A stretch of DNA of 64,000 bases. It comes from Chiayiivirga flava. GTDB lineage: Bacteria; Pseudomonadota; Gammaproteobacteria; Xanthomonadales; Xanthomonadaceae. Below are positions 9,319 through 17,110 of this stretch, one piece after another (the stretch's first letter is position 1; each line of letters begins with the position of its first letter). Under the pieces are notes generated by a model that was given only the letters and a program-made list of their open reading frames with translations, was not told the DNA's origin and did no database searches. The stretch spans positions 372,001 through 436,000 of the forward strand of contig NZ_JACHHP010000002.1 in NCBI RefSeq assembly GCF_014202825.1, in the 5' to 3' direction. Both the position numbers and the translations under genes were made by a program.

Positions 9319-10503
9319 CTAGGCCGAGATCGCGAGCTTCTCGCGGTGGTAGAGGCGCGAGGCAACCAGCCACAGCAGCATGCCCGCGCCGAAGCCGACG
9401 CCCAGGTACACCAGCCACTCCAGCGCGGTGATGGTCTCGGCGCGCAGCACCTGCATGATCATCTGGTTCTGCGACAGGAACGGCACCGCCATCATCCACA
9501 GCGCATCCTTCACCGGCGAGATCAGCAGGTAGATGGTCGGCACCATCGGCAGCAGGAACAGCAGGCTCATGTAGCTCTGCGCTTCCTTCACGCTCTTGGC
9601 GCTCGCGGCGATCAGCGTGAGCAGCGCGGTGCCGAACAGCAGCATCGGGGTCAGGATCAGCAGCAGCTTGGCCATCGCCAGCACCGACATGTCCACCTTG
9701 ACCCCGCTCTTGGGCATGATCGCGAAGGCGAACTTGAATGCGAGCAGCATCAGCACCAGGCTCGCGAGACCGAACACGCAGGCAGCCGCGATCTTGCCGC
9801 TCATGATCATCGAGCGCGACGCGGGCGTGGCCAGCAGCGGTTCGAGCGACTGGCGTTCGCGTTCGCCGGCGGTGGCGTCGATGACCAGATACGCGCCGCC
9901 GAGGAAGGCACTCATGATCAGCAGGTACGGCAGGAACGCGAGCGCCTGCCCGACGCGGCTTTCGGGCGTGGACAGATCGGTCTGCGCCACACGCATCGGC
10001 TGGCCGACGCCCGGGCTCACGCCGCGCGCGAGCAGGCGCAACGCGCCGACGGTGCCGTTGTAGGCCTCCAGCAACCGCGTCACGCGCGCCACCGGAATGC
10101 GCGAATCGTCGCGCGTGCTGTCGTGCAGGATCTCGATCAGCGCCGGGCGGCCGGCGCGCCAGTCCTCGGCGAAGCCCTCGGGGATGCGCAGGATCACGTC
10201 CTCGTCCTGGTTGCGGATGGCCGCCTCCGGATCGTCCGGCGCGGGTTTGGCGACGGCGTTCTGCGCGGTCAGCCACGCCACGAGGTTCGGTGCGTGCTCG
10301 GCGCCGACGATCGGCAGCTCCAGCGTCTTCTCCAGTTGCGTCGTGGTCTTTTTCTGGATCAGCGCGCCCATGCCGACGATGAAGCCCACCGCGATCAGCG
10401 GCCCCATGAACAGCGAGATGTAGACCGTGCGCCGATCGCGCATCAGGTCGAGCAGCTCCTTGAGCATCACCACCCACAGGACTTTCAGTGCGGAGGTCTT
10501 CAT
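9319..10503 (-). CDS. ABC-2 type exporter permease (NatB-like)
   Basis: A 394-residue membrane subunit of an ABC exporter. One N-terminal membrane segment (about 22-42, after the cytoplasmic MLKELLDLMRDRRT motif) is followed by a large extracytoplasmic loop (about 45-170). Five hydrophobic segments fill the second half, with the conserved ERERQSLEPLLATPAS loop near 220. This is the layout of NatB/ABC2_membrane_3 permeases. Its ATG overlaps the stop codon of the ATPase gene (ATGA at 10503-10500), so the two are translationally coupled. NatAB exports sodium in Bacillus, but this family also exports other solutes, so the substrate is uncertain. Confidence 0.9.
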   Translation of the reverse strand: MKTSALKVLWVVMLKELLDLMRDRRTVYISLFMGPLIAVGFIVGMGALIQKKTTTQLEKTLELPIVGAEHAPNLVAWLTAQNAVAKPAPDDPEAAIRNQDEDVILRIPEGFAEDWRAGRPALIEILHDSTRDDSRIPVARVTRLLEAYNGTVGALRLLARGVSPGVGQPMRVAQTDLSTPESRVGQALAFLPYLLIMSAFLGGAYLVIDATAGERERQSLEPLLATPASRSMIMSGKIAAACVFGLASLVLMLLAFKFAFAIMPKSGVKVDMSVLAMAKLLLILTPMLLFGTALLTLIAASAKSVKEAQSYMSLLFLLPMVPTIYLLISPVKDALWMMAVPFLSQNQMIMQVLRAETITALEWLVYLGVGFGAGMLLWLVASRLYHREKLAISA

Positions 10504-11246
10504 TGCAGCAGGCCCTCCTCCGAACCGATGACCCGCACGAAGGCGTCTTCCAGGTTGTCCTCGCCGGTCTGCGCGCGCAGTTCGTCGGCCGTGCCCTGCG
10601 CCACGACCTTGCCCTGCGCGATGACGACGATGCGGTCACACAATGCCGCGACCTCCTGCATGATGTGGCTGGAAAAGATCACGCAGCGGCCTTCGTCGCG
10701 CAGCTGGCGCAGGAAGGTGCGCATCGCGCGCGTGGTCATCACGTCCAGGCCGTTGGTCGGTTCGTCGAGGATCACGTTTTTCGGATCGTGGATCAGCGCG
10801 CGCGCGATCGCGGTCTTGGTGCGCTGGCCCTGAGAGAAGCCTTCGGTCTGGCGCTCGGCGACGTCTTCCATGCCGAGCGCCGCGATGAGTGCATCGGTGC
10901 GCGCACGGATGTCGGCCTCGGACATGCCGTGCAGGCGGCCGAAATAGGCGATGTTCTCGCGCGCGGTGAGGCGCTTGTAGACGCCGCGTGCATCGGGCAG
11001 CACGCCGAGTCGGCGGCGCACGGCTTCGGCGTCCTTGCCCACATCGATGCCGTCGACGCGGACCGAGCCCCGGTCCGGCGTCATCAGCGTGTAGAGCATG
11101 CGCAGCGTGGTGGTCTTGCCGGCGCCGTTGGGACCGAGCAGGCCGGTGATCTCGCCGTCGCGCGCGGAGAATCCCACGCCGTCGACGGCCTTCACCGTGC
11201 CGGTCTTGCTCTTGAAGTGTTTGTGCAGGTTGTCGACGTCGATCAT
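10500..11246 (-). CDS. ABC transporter ATP-binding protein (NatA-like)
   Basis: A 248-residue ATPase subunit. It shows Walker A GLLGPNGAGKTTTL (about 35-48), the signature FSQGQRTKTAIARAL (about 138), Walker B VILDEPTNGLD (about 160) and the switch His in FSSHIMQEV. The signature has SQGQ rather than LSGGQ, as in NatA-type proteins. The ATG at 11246 was chosen because it follows the S33 peptidase stop by one base and starts the usual MIDVDNLHK strand; upstream in-frame codons overlap the peptidase gene. It is coupled to the permease downstream. The three-gene operon (peptidase, ATPase, permease) is transcribed on the minus strand. Confidence 0.94.
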   Translation of the reverse strand: MIDVDNLHKHFKSKTGTVKAVDGVGFSARDGEITGLLGPNGAGKTTTLRMLYTLMTPDRGSVRVDGIDVGKDAEAVRRRLGVLPDARGVYKRLTARENIAYFGRLHGMSEADIRARTDALIAALGMEDVAERQTEGFSQGQRTKTAIARALIHDPKNVILDEPTNGLDVMTTRAMRTFLRQLRDEGRCVIFSSHIMQEVAALCDRIVVIAQGKVVAQGTADELRAQTGEDNLEDAFVRVIGSEEGLLQ

Positions 11247-11247
11247 C

Positions 11248-12732
11248 TCAGGGCTCCCAGCCGTAGTGCCCGGCAAACGGCGGCGTGTAGTTGAGGCTGT
11301 CCAGGCACGTGGCGTCGAGCTCGGCGGCGTCGAGCGTGTCGATGAAGCGCGCGGCGAGCTTGGGCGTGCAGCCGACGCCGATGACGTTGTGGCCCTGGCC
11401 CTTGAGCACGAGGTGGCGTGCGCCGGGCCACGCCTGCGCCACGTTGTCGCCGTAGCGCGGCGGCGTGACCGGATCGAATTCGCCCGAGAGCAGCAGAACG
11501 GGAACATCCGCGGTGACGGGTGTCGCGAAATCCTCGGCCACGCTGCCGCGCGGCCACACGCCGCACTGCGCCAGCGAATAGTCGACGAATTCGGTGCCGA
11601 GCACGGTGTCGGCATCGGCCGGGTCGGGCTTGAGGCCCGGTGCATCTTCGGCACACATCACCGACAGCTGCATGCCGTGCTGGATCTGGTCGCCGATCTC
11701 GCCCATCAGCATGTGCGCCTGCGCCATCAGCGTGTCGCCGCGGCCGTTGACGGCCTCGTGCAGCGTCAGCGGCAGCATCGCGGCCACGGTGGGCGCGTAC
11801 GAGTACAGCCGCATCACGGCCGCAAGGTGGCCGTAGGTCAGCTGCTCCTCGCGCCACTCGCCGCTGACCGCGTCGCGGTAGGCCACGGTGCGCGGCGCGG
11901 CGCGCAGCTCGGCTGCGAGCGTCCGGAAATTCTGTCGCGGGTCGCCGAACGCGGTCCGGCAGGCCTCGGCCTCGGCGCAGCGCGCGTACTGCAGCGCGAG
12001 CGCGGCATCGAGGTTCTTCGCGTGCTCGCTCCCGAGCACCAGGGTGTTCGGCACCACGCCGTCGAGGATCACGCTGCGTGTCTGCGCCGGATGGTGCAGC
12101 ACGTACTGCTGCGCCACCCGCGTGCCGTACGAGATGCCGATCAGGTTGATCGTCGCGACCCCGAGTGCTTGCCGCACCGCCTCCAGATCCGCGACCGCGT
12201 CGCCGGTGGTGTAGTGGCGCACGTCGGCGCGTGCGCCGAGCGCCGCGAGGCACTCGCGCGCGAAGCGGGTGGCGCCGTCGAGCGAGTCGTCGTCGGCCGC
12301 GGTGAAGGCATTCTCGCCAGCCTCGTCCTTGCACCCGAGCGCGTTCGAGCCACCGGTACCGCGCTGGTCGACGAGGATCACGTCGCGGTGGCGCAGGATG
12401 TCGCGGAACGCCGGTGCGGCGTTCGGATAGCTGTCGCGTGCCGACTGCCCGGGCCCACCGGCGAGCATGAACACCGGATCGGCCGACGGCTCGCCTTCGG
12501 TCGGCACCCACGCAATGGCAAGCTCGATGCTGCGGCCATCGGGTGCGGCTCGGTCTTCCGGAACCCGGAGCACGCCGCATTGTGCTTCGACCGACTGGGT
12601 CGAGAACTCCGGTGCGAGCGTGCACGGCGCGAATTCGATCGCGCCGTAGTTGCGGGCCTGCGTTGCCGACGCGCCGGCGAGCAGGCCGATGGCGAGCAGG
12701 CCGACGGTCGGCAGGATGTGGTGTGTATGCAT
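11248..12732 (-). CDS. Secreted S33-family alpha/beta-hydrolase (tripeptidyl/proline aminopeptidase-like)
   Basis: A 494-residue protein with a cleavable signal peptide (about 1-26, ending ASATQA) and an alpha/beta-hydrolase fold. It shows the oxyanion motif MLAGGPGQS (about 85), the nucleophile elbow GISYG (Ser about 200), Asp in LSGEFDPVTPP (about 417) and His in GQGHNV (about 445). The C-terminal region fits the TAP-like domain of secreted aminopeptidases. Several Cys pairs are consistent with disulfides in the periplasm or outside. It is the first gene of an operon with the NatA/NatB-type exporter, which suggests that peptidase and exporter respond to the same condition; the peptidase itself should use the Sec system. 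Divergent from oleC. Confidence 0.88.
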   Translation of the reverse strand: MHTHHILPTVGLLAIGLLAGASATQARNYGAIEFAPCTLAPEFSTQSVEAQCGVLRVPEDRAAPDGRSIELAIAWVPTEGEPSADPVFMLAGGPGQSARDSYPNAAPAFRDILRHRDVILVDQRGTGGSNALGCKDEAGENAFTAADDDSLDGATRFARECLAALGARADVRHYTTGDAVADLEAVRQALGVATINLIGISYGTRVAQQYVLHHPAQTRSVILDGVVPNTLVLGSEHAKNLDAALALQYARCAEAEACRTAFGDPRQNFRTLAAELRAAPRTVAYRDAVSGEWREEQLTYGHLAAVMRLYSYAPTVAAMLPLTLHEAVNGRGDTLMAQAHMLMGEIGDQIQHGMQLSVMCAEDAPGLKPDPADADTVLGTEFVDYSLAQCGVWPRGSVAEDFATPVTADVPVLLLSGEFDPVTPPRYGDNVAQAWPGARHLVLKGQGHNVIGVGCTPKLAARFIDTLDAAELDATCLDSLNYTPPFAGHYGWEP

Positions 12733-12877
12733 CGATCGATCCCCGGCCGGCGCAACCGGCATGTGCTGTCCAGACGAACGTATCGACACAGTGTGACGGA
12801 CGCAGGGCGTGCAGTCACCGCGGCGGGCGCGGGACGAGTCGAGTACCTCCGCAGGCCGCATCCCATACACTCGCGCG

Positions 12878-14545
12878 ATGACTTCCCCCTGCAATATCGC
12901 CGCGGCGCTGCCGCGCATGGCCGCGCAGCGTCCCGACGCGATCGCCATCCGCTGTCCGTCCGGGCGCCTGCCCGACGGACGCGTCGCGTACGCCACCGAA
13001 CTCACCTGCGCGCAGCTGGACGCGCGCAGCGATCGCATCGCGGCGGCGCTGGCGCGCGCCGGCATCGTGCGCGGCACGCGCACGGCGCTGATGGTGCGGC
13101 CGTCGCCGGAACTGTTCCTGCTGATGTTCGCGCTGTTCAAGGCCGGCGCCGTGCCGGTGCTGATCGATCCGGGCATCGACCGGCGTGCGCTGAAGGCCTG
13201 CCTCGACGAAGCCGCGCCCGAGGCCTTCGTCGGCATCCCGCTGGCGCAGGCCGCGCGTGTGGTGCTCGGCTGGGCGCGCGGCAGCTGCCGGCACGTGGTC
13301 ACGGTCGGGCGGCGCTGGTTCTGGGGCGGACACACGCTCGACGCACTGCTTGCCGCCGGCGCGGACGACGCCTTTGCGATGGCCCACACCCTGCCCGACG
13401 ACATCGCCGCGATCCTGTTCACGTCCGGCTCGACCGGCACGCCGAAAGGCGTGGTCTACCGCCATCGGCATTTCGTCGCGCAGGTCGACATGCTGCGCGA
13501 CGCGTTCGACGTGCAGGCCGGCGGCGTGAGCCTGCCGACGTTCCCGCCGTTCGCGCTGTTCGACCCCGCGCTCGGGCTCACCAGCGTCATTCCCGACATG
13601 GACCCGACGCGCCCGGCACAGGCCGATCCGCGCAGGCTCGTCGACGCGATCGCGCGTTTCGGCGTCACGCAGATGTTCGGTTCGCCCGCGTTGCTCGACA
13701 CGCTGAGCCGCTTCGGCGCGGCGCACGGCACCACGTTGCCGACGCTGCGCCGCGTGCTCTCGGCCGGTGCCCCGGTGCCGCCGCACGTGGTCGAACGCAT
13801 GCAGCGCCTGTTGCCGGACGAGGCGCAGATCTGGACGCCGTACGGCGCCACCGAATGCCTGCCGGTGGCGGTGATCGAGGGCCGCGAACTGCGCGCCACC
13901 CGCGCTGCCACCGAGGCCGGTGCCGGCACCTGCGTCGGCCGGCCCGTGGCGCCGAACATCGTGCGCATCATCGCCATCGACGACGCGCCGATCGAACGTT
14001 GGGGCGACGCATTGCTGGCCGCGCCCGGCAGCGTGGGCGAGATCGTCGTCGGCGGGCCGAGCGTCACCGACGAATATTTCGGTCGGCCGCAGGCGACCGC
14101 ACTGGCGAAGATCCGCGAGACGCTGCCCGACGGCAGCACGCACATCCTGCATCGCATGGGCGACCTCGGCTATTTCGATGCCGACGGCCGCCTCTGGTTC
14201 TGCGGACGCAAGACGCAGCGCGTGGAGACCGCGACCGGGCCGCTGTACACCGAACAGGTGGAACCGGTGTTCAACTGCCATCCGCAGGTCAGGCGCAGCG
14301 CGCTCGTCGGCGTCGGCCAGCGTAGCGCGCAGCTGCCGGTGCTGTGCATCGAACTCGAACCGGGCACCGACGCCGCCGCGCGCGAGCGCATCGAGGCCGA
14401 ACTGCTCAACGCGGGACAGCGGCACGCCCACACCGCGCGCGTGCAGCGCGTGCTGTTCCATCCCGGGTTTCCGGTGGACATCCGGCACAACGCGAAGATC
14501 GGTCGCGAGGCGCTGGCGCGGTGGGCGGCCGCGCGGCTGCGGTAG
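12878..14545 (+). CDS. oleC: Olefin beta-lactone synthetase OleC
   Basis: A 555-residue AMP-dependent synthetase-fold protein. The phosphate-binding motif [17 protein letters not shown] lies at about 180-195, the adenine motif YGATECLPV near 325, and the region [18 protein letters not shown] near 430. The opening [20 protein letters not shown] is typical of OleC, which converts 2-alkyl-3-hydroxyalkanoic acids to beta-lactones in long-chain olefin synthesis. The gene order oleC-oleD supports the call. The ATG at 12878 gives that N-terminus. The partner genes oleA (thiolase-like) and oleB (beta-lactone decarboxylase) are not beside it; a divergent peptidase operon lies there instead. Confidence 0.9.
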   Translation: MTSPCNIAAALPRMAAQRPDAIAIRCPSGRLPDGRVAYATELTCAQLDARSDRIAAALARAGIVRGTRTALMVRPSPELFLLMFALFKAGAVPVLIDPGIDRRALKACLDEAAPEAFVGIPLAQAARVVLGWARGSCRHVVTVGRRWFWGGHTLDALLAAGADDAFAMAHTLPDDIAAILFTSGSTGTPKGVVYRHRHFVAQVDMLRDAFDVQAGGVSLPTFPPFALFDPALGLTSVIPDMDPTRPAQADPRRLVDAIARFGVTQMFGSPALLDTLSRFGAAHGTTLPTLRRVLSAGAPVPPHVVERMQRLLPDEAQIWTPYGATECLPVAVIEGRELRATRAATEAGAGTCVGRPVAPNIVRIIAIDDAPIERWGDALLAAPGSVGEIVVGGPSVTDEYFGRPQATALAKIRETLPDGSTHILHRMGDLGYFDADGRLWFCGRKTQRVETATGPLYTEQVEPVFNCHPQVRRSALVGVGQRSAQLPVLCIELEPGTDAAARERIEAELLNAGQRHAHTARVQRVLFHPGFPVDIRHNAKIGREALARWAAARLR

Positions 14546-14636
14546 CGCGCCGACCCTTTCGCCGGGCGCGCGGCCGCGGTACAACGCGCCAGTGCCCGAG
14601 CGACGACACGCGGCACGCAGACACGGGGTTGCAGAC

Positions 14637-15659
14637 ATGAAACTACTGGTCACCGGCGGCGGCGGCTTTCTCGGCCAGGCCATTTCGCAGCGCCTGGTCG
14701 CGCGCGGGCACGACGTGGTCAGCTACAACCGCGGCACCTACCCGGGCCTCGCCGCGCTCGGCGTGCGCCAGGTGCAGGGCGATCTTGCGAGCTTCGACGA
14801 TGTCACCACCGCGTGCCGCGGCGTCGACGCGGTGTTCCATGTCGGTGCCAAGGCCGGCGCCTGGGGCAGCTTCCACGACTATTTCGACGCCAACGTGCGC
14901 GGCACCTGGAACGTCATCGCCGCCTGCCGCATGAACGGCGTGCCCACCCTGGTCTACACCTCCACGCCGAGCGTCACCCACCGCGCCACGCGCCCGGTGA
15001 CCGGCGGCAACGAAGCGGACACGCCGCTGGCCGACAACTTCAAGGCCTGGTACCCGAGCACCAAACGCGTGGCCGAAGAACACGTGCTGGCCGCGAACGG
15101 CGCCGAGCTCGCCACCGTGGCGCTGCGGCCGCGCCTGATCTGGGGTCCGGGCGACAACCAGCTGCTGCCGCGCCTGGTGCAGCGCGCGCACGCCGGGCGG
15201 CTGCGTTTCGTCGGCGACGGCCAGAACCGCATCGACACCACCTTCATCGACAACGCCGCGCAGGCGCACCTGGACGCCTTCGACGCGCTGCACGGCAAGC
15301 GCGGCGCGAAATGCGCCGGCAAGGCCTACTTCATTTCCAACGGCGAACCCAGGCCGATCGGCGACATCATCAACAGCCTGCTGCGCGCGGCCGGCGCGCC
15401 CATCGTCGACAAGCTGCTGCCGTTCCGTGCCGCCTACACCATCGGTGCCGCGCTCGAACTCGTGCACAGCGTATTGCCGCTCAAGCGCGAACCGGCGATG
15501 ACCCGGTTCCTCGCCGAGCAGCTGTCGACCACGCACTACTACGACATCGGCGCCGCGCGGCGCGATTTCGGCTACCAGCCGAAGGTCACCACGATCGAAG
15601 GCCTGCGCCAGTTGTCGGCGTGGTGGAAGCAGTTGCCGCCGGCGCTGCAGCGCGGCTGA
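14637..15659 (+). CDS. oleD: 2-alkyl-3-oxoalkanoate reductase OleD
   Basis: A 340-residue NAD(P)-dependent short-chain/epimerase-type reductase. The Rossmann motif GGGGFLG is at residues about 7-13, the active-site Tyr-x3-Lys appears as YPSTK near 139-143, and [12 protein letters not shown] lies near 205. In olefin biosynthesis OleD reduces the 3-keto group of the OleA product before OleC acts. The gene lies 91 bp after oleC on the same strand, which supports this over a generic steroid dehydrogenase role. The product is cytosolic, with no signal peptide. Confidence 0.9.
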   Translation: MKLLVTGGGGFLGQAISQRLVARGHDVVSYNRGTYPGLAALGVRQVQGDLASFDDVTTACRGVDAVFHVGAKAGAWGSFHDYFDANVRGTWNVIAACRMNGVPTLVYTSTPSVTHRATRPVTGGNEADTPLADNFKAWYPSTKRVAEEHVLAANGAELATVALRPRLIWGPGDNQLLPRLVQRAHAGRLRFVGDGQNRIDTTFIDNAAQAHLDAFDALHGKRGAKCAGKAYFISNGEPRPIGDIINSLLRAAGAPIVDKLLPFRAAYTIGAALELVHSVLPLKREPAMTRFLAEQLSTTHYYDIGAARRDFGYQPKVTTIEGLRQLSAWWKQLPPALQRG

Positions 15660-15705
15660 GTGCCGCCGCGCTGACGGCCGTGGCGGCATCGCCTACACTC
15701 GCGCG

Positions 15706-16347
15706 ATGACCGCTCCCGCGTTTCCGCAGATGATCAGGTCCACGCTCGGGCGCCTGCTCGAAGCCGCGCTCGCGCGCGTGGTGGCGCTGGATCCGGACTT
15801 TTCCGCGCAGCTGTCGGCGCTCGAGGGCCGGCGCCTGGAACTGGCGTTGAGCGCGCCGGCGCTGGCGCTGTCCGCCACCGTGCGCGACGGCCGCTTCGTC
15901 ATCGGCCCGGCGGAGGCGGCAGCAGCGGCGGACCTGAGCGTGCGGGCCTCGCCCGGCGCGCTGCTGGCGCAGCTGCTGCCGGGTGCGGCGGGCGCCGCGG
16001 CCCCGGCCGGCCGCATCACGATCAGCGGCGATGCCGAACTGGCGCGCCGCCTGCAGCAGCTGGTGCAGCGCTACGACCCGGACGTGGAAGAAGCCTTCGC
16101 CCGCGTCTTCGGCGATGTGGCCGGGGTGCAGATCGCGCGCGCCCTCAAGCGCGGGCTGGACTGGTCGCGCCGCACCGCGTCGGGCTTCGCGCGCGATGCC
16201 GGCGAGTTCCTCACCGAGGAGAACCGAAGCGTCGTCGCCGCGGCGGAACTGGGCGCATTCCACGACGATGTCGACGCAATACGCGACGATGTCGACCGGT
16301 TCGAACGCCGCGTCGGCCGCCTGCGCGACCGCGTCCCCGGGCACTGA
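15706..16347 (+). CDS. ubiJ: Ubiquinone biosynthesis accessory factor UbiJ (SCP2 domain)
   Basis: A 213-residue protein with an SCP2-type lipid-binding domain in the first about 110 residues (LEGRRLELALSAPALALSAT, ITISGDAELARRLQQLVQ). A charged helical tail follows (about 150-213: FHDDVDAIRDDVDRFERRV). This is the UbiJ arrangement, in which the SCP2 fold binds lipid intermediates of the aerobic ubiquinone pathway and the tail binds UbiK. It follows oleD by 46 bp on the same strand and may be read with it. A role in carrying hydrophobic ole intermediates cannot be excluded, but the coiled-coil tail favours UbiJ. Confidence 0.8.
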   Translation: MTAPAFPQMIRSTLGRLLEAALARVVALDPDFSAQLSALEGRRLELALSAPALALSATVRDGRFVIGPAEAAAAADLSVRASPGALLAQLLPGAAGAAAPAGRITISGDAELARRLQQLVQRYDPDVEEAFARVFGDVAGVQIARALKRGLDWSRRTASGFARDAGEFLTEENRSVVAAAELGAFHDDVDAIRDDVDRFERRVGRLRDRVPGH

Positions 16348-16373
16348 GCATCGCGGCGGCACGTGCCAAAGAA

Positions 16374-16395
16374 AAACCCGGCCGAAGCCGGGTTT
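16374..16395 (-). terminator. Intrinsic terminator of the small lipoprotein gene
   Basis: A 9-bp stem (16374-16382 with 16387-16395) with a CGAA loop. Read on the minus strand it is followed by a T-rich run (TTTTTCTTT), so it mainly ends transcription from the minus-strand gene at 16468-16923. It also lies 26 bp after ubiJ and may protect that mRNA. Confidence 0.85.
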
Positions 16396-16467
16396 GAAGG
16401 AGATGCTGCGTTGTTATTCGGGTTTATTGTCGTTCTTCGCCCTGTGGGGAGCGGATGCTGCGGATGA

Positions 16468-16923
16468 TCAGCGGTTGTCGTCCATGGCGTCGGCCGCGGC
16501 TTCGCCGGCGTCCTTGACGCGCTCGGCCTGCATCTTGGCCGCGTCGTAGGCATCGTCGGCCGCCTTCTGGCAGGCGTCCTTCGGGTCGCCGGTCAGCACG
16601 TCGCACTTTTCCTTCGCGACCTTGTGCGCGGCGTCGGCTTCGGCCATCGCAACGTCATAGTTGGAGTTGGCGCGCTGGTCGACGACGTCGGCCTGCTGGT
16701 CGACGACATCGTCCGGATCGTTGTCGGCCACCGCGTCCTGCACGTCCTGCTGGGCGGCGGCCACGTCCTGCGCCGCATCCTGGCGCGCTTCGGCCACATC
16801 CTTGGCGCCTTCCTGGCGGGCTTCCTGGACGTCCTGGCGATTTTCCGCCGGGGTCTCGGGCTTGTTGCACGCGCTCAGTGCGAGGGCGGCGGCGATCGCG
16901 ACGGTGAGAGCAATAGGACGCAT
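16468..16923 (-). CDS. Small alanine/aspartate-rich lipoprotein, function unknown
   Basis: A 151-residue protein with a lipoprotein signal peptide and lipobox LSAC (Cys about 19), so it is expected to be lipid-anchored outside the cytoplasm. The mature part has short imperfect repeats with QDV/KDV followed by A-x-Q/R-QD (about 28-70) that predict a long amphipathic helix. A tail has a possible disulfide pair (KCDVLTGDPKDACQ). The layout recalls entericidin- and osmotic-stress-type lipoproteins, but no named family was recognised. A GAGGAG ribosome binding site precedes ATG 16923, and a near-perfect sigma-54 promoter with an upstream palindrome lies in front, so stress-type control is likely. 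Confidence 0.8.
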   Translation of the reverse strand: MRPIALTVAIAAALALSACNKPETPAENRQDVQEARQEGAKDVAEARQDAAQDVAAAQQDVQDAVADNDPDDVVDQQADVVDQRANSNYDVAMAEADAAHKVAKEKCDVLTGDPKDACQKAADDAYDAAKMQAERVKDAGEAAADAMDDNR

Positions 16924-16980
16924 GGTGTGTCTCCTCGGAGGGGGCAAAAACGGCGCAATTCGCCGCGTTGCGATCAGGTG

Positions 16981-16996
16981 AGCAATCTGCATGCCA
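16981..16996 (-). promoter_or_regulatory. Predicted sigma-54 promoter for the small lipoprotein gene
   Basis: On the minus strand the sequence reads TGGCATG-CAGA-TTGCT, with GG at 16995-16994 and GC at 16983-16982 separated by exactly ten bases. This matches the -24/-12 consensus TGGCACG-N4-TTGCW at all but one position. The expected start point near 16970 gives a leader of about 47 bases before ATG 16923. Confidence 0.72.
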
Positions 16997-17061
16997 CGGT
17001 CCACGGGGATGAGACCCCCTTTGGAATCAGGGGCTTGGCGTCCAAGCCGCAGCGACGCTTG

Positions 17062-17076
17062 ATTGCAATGTGCAAT
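17062..17076. promoter_or_regulatory. Palindromic enhancer-like site ATTGCA-N3-TGCAAT
   Basis: A perfect 6-bp inverted repeat with a 3-base spacer, centred about 99 bp upstream of the predicted sigma-54 start of the small lipoprotein gene. The same TTGCA-N3-TGCAA design recurs at 20881-20893 in front of the DUF1328 gene. Position and symmetry fit an upstream activating sequence for an enhancer-binding protein, most simply the AlgB-like regulator encoded nearby. Confidence 0.6.
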
Positions 17077-17110
17077 GGACCGCTGGCCGCGGCGGGCAGA
17101 TCGCGCTGCA

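Noticed and set aside
11248-12732. The alpha/beta-hydrolase next to oleC as a possible OleB.
   Set aside because: It has a signal peptide and TAP-like C-terminal domain, is nearly 500 residues long and is on the opposite strand; OleB is about 300 residues, cytosolic and dehalogenase-like.
12815-14683. A 622-residue minus-strand frame opposite oleC.
   Set aside because: Antisense shadow; oleC motifs are complete on the plus strand.
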